This document shows positions 63,055-64,000 of a stretch of DNA of 64,000 nt, piece by piece. Made by a program: the position numbers and the translations under genes. Below the pieces are notes generated by a model. That model saw only the letters and a list, made by a program, of their open reading frames with translations, was not told where the DNA came from and did no database searches. Source of the DNA: Flavobacteriaceae bacterium (GTDB lineage Bacteria > Bacteroidota > Bacteroidia > Flavobacteriales > Flavobacteriaceae); NCBI GenBank assembly GCA_028279515.1, contig JANQNQ010000005.1, positions 310,001 to 374,000 of the forward strand, read 5' to 3'. Each line of letters opens with the position of its first letter. The stretch's first letter is position 1.

Positions 63055-64000
63055 GTGAAAAAGTACGATTACATCATCGTGGGATTTGGTTTGGCAGGCA
63101 TGTGCTTTGCCGAAGTGCTACAAAAGCATAACAAATCGTTTGTGGTGTTTGATGACGATTCTCAGCGTTCTTCGACTGTGGCTGGCGGATTGTATAATCC
63201 CGTTATCCTAAAACGCTTCACAGCTGCTTGGAATGCCCAGGCTCAATTGCAAATCGCACTTCCGTTCTATGAGCAGATAGAAAAAAGATTGATGACAAAG
63301 GTGGACCATAAGGTTCCAGTATTGCGTCGTTTCGCTTCCGCGGAAGAGCAAAACGGTTGGTTCGAAGCTTCCGATAAGCCCAAACTAACACCCTTTCTAT
63401 CAACCAAGATTCTTCAAAATGAGAACTCACATGTCCATGCCGATTTCGGGTTTGGAGAAGTGTTGCACACCGGAAGAATAGACACGAAAGTACTATTATC
63501 TTCATATGCCGAAACATTAAAGGAAAAGGAAATGTTGGTCGAAGCTTCGTTTGATTATGATAAACTTAAGATCAAAGAAGAAGGGATAACCTACCAGAAC
63601 ATTGTAGCGAAACACATTGTGTTTGCCGAAGGTTTTGGGATACATAACAACCCTTGGTTTAAGCACCTTCCGCTTAAAGGAACAAAAGGAGAGTTGCTGA
63701 CCATAAAAGCACCTGACCTGAAGCTCCAAAATGTGTTAAAGTCGTCGGTGTTTTTAATACCCATAGGGGATGATATGTACAAGGTAGGAGCTACCTACAA
63801 TTGGAAAGATAAGACCAACAACCCAACTGAAGAAGCAAAGGAAGAACTGCTGACCAAACTAAAGACGTTCTTGAAATGTGATTTCGAGGTGATCGACCAT
63901 GTAGCAGGCATTCGTCCTACTGTAGGAGATCGCAGACCGCTGGTTGGACGCCATCCTGATCATTCAAACTTAGCCGTATTAAACGGTTTGGGTACAAGGG
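63055..64000 (+). CDS. FAD-dependent amino-acid-oxidase-type oxidoreductase (partial, cut by right edge)
   Basis: A GTG start at 63055 opens 315 codons to the edge without a stop. The N-terminal dinucleotide-binding motif is YDYIIVGFGLAGMCFAEVL with the acidic residue after beta-2 (VVFDDD). Later blocks include GGLYNPVILKRFT, IVFAEGFG, LKGTKGELLTI and AGIRPTVGDRRPLVGRHP, as in DAO-family FAD oxidoreductases. It follows gldN by 112 bases after a terminator, an order seen in many flavobacteria. The substrate is unknown. The C-terminus is missing only because the window ends. Confidence 0.85.
   Translation, partial: MKKYDYIIVGFGLAGMCFAEVLQKHNKSFVVFDDDSQRSSTVAGGLYNPVILKRFTAAWNAQAQLQIALPFYEQIEKRLMTKVDHKVPVLRRFASAEEQNGWFEASDKPKLTPFLSTKILQNENSHVHADFGFGEVLHTGRIDTKVLLSSYAETLKEKEMLVEASFDYDKLKIKEEGITYQNIVAKHIVFAEGFGIHNNPWFKHLPLKGTKGELLTIKAPDLKLQNVLKSSVFLIPIGDDMYKVGATYNWKDKTNNPTEEAKEELLTKLKTFLKCDFEVIDHVAGIRPTVGDRRPLVGRHPDHSNLAVLNGLGTR

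Overview
The window is chromosomal DNA from a member of the Flavobacteriaceae (Bacteroidota), most likely a marine, gliding, alginate-degrading species. The evidence is a SusC/SusD polysaccharide utilization locus with a PL7 alginate lyase and a KdgF-type cupin, the gliding/type IX secretion core gldK-gldL-gldM-gldN, an XrtF exosortase pair, a class II HMG-CoA reductase of the mevalonate route, promoters of the Bacteroidota type (TTG, about 19 bases, TAnnTTTG) and the absence of Shine-Dalgarno sequences. Base composition looks even, at roughly 40 percent GC by eye. I see no insertion sequence, prophage, CRISPR array or rRNA. The genus cannot be fixed from the sequence alone.

Layout. 1-7300: alginate PUL on the minus strand, in two transcription units: susC-susD-PKD lipoprotein-(next gene off the left edge), and PL7 lyase-kdgF. 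Both start at nearly identical promoters overlapped by the same double TGGTTWACCA operator, so they are probably controlled together by one uronate-responsive repressor that is not in the window. 7400-9350: a large repeat-rich surface protein. 9550-10030: three copies of a 38-base repeat beside a tRNA-Phe gene. 10125-17800 (plus): coaX, an outer membrane protein, a TPR protein, lptC, a small membrane protein, a CorC-like protein and ppiD. 17846-20109 (minus): a phosphomevalonate-kinase-like GHMP kinase coupled to HMG-CoA reductase. 20289-24715 (plus): secreted DPP-IV peptidase, POT peptide importer and a thioredoxin-like protein. 24724-29684 (minus): surE, small membrane protein, lpxB, NlpC/P60 lipoprotein, comEC. 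29818-33948 (plus): tail-specific protease, an orphan OppC-like permease and a secreted nuclease.

33953-41042 (minus): purH followed by the complete rod-shape operon mreB-mreC-mreD-mrdA-rodA. 41159-42661: a free-methionine-sulfoxide-reductase-like GAF protein divergent from xrtF and its partner. 42664-45314 (minus): a DUF6090-type protein, an aspartyl protease and a triple CBM48-like secreted protein. 45411-52163 (minus): miaB, a receiver-less sigma-54 activator, lptE, a TPR protein and secG, then groS-groL from a separate promoter. 52309-64000 (plus): LVIVD-repeat lipoprotein, membrane protein, topA, an arginase-fold protein with altered metal ligands, gldKLMN and a truncated FAD oxidoreductase.

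How it fits together: much of the window builds and serves the cell envelope (LPS export by LptC/LptE/LpxB, cell-wall elongation by Mre/RodA/PBP2, chaperones PpiD/GroESL, secretion by SecG and the type IX core) and feeds it with polymers broken down outside the cell (alginate by PL7 and SusCD, peptides by DPP-IV and POT). The observations most worth checking are the twin operator-promoters, a structured susC leader, a terminator-like hairpin inside the start of lptC, the arginase-like pseudoenzyme next to gldKLMN, and the triplicated 38-base repeat.
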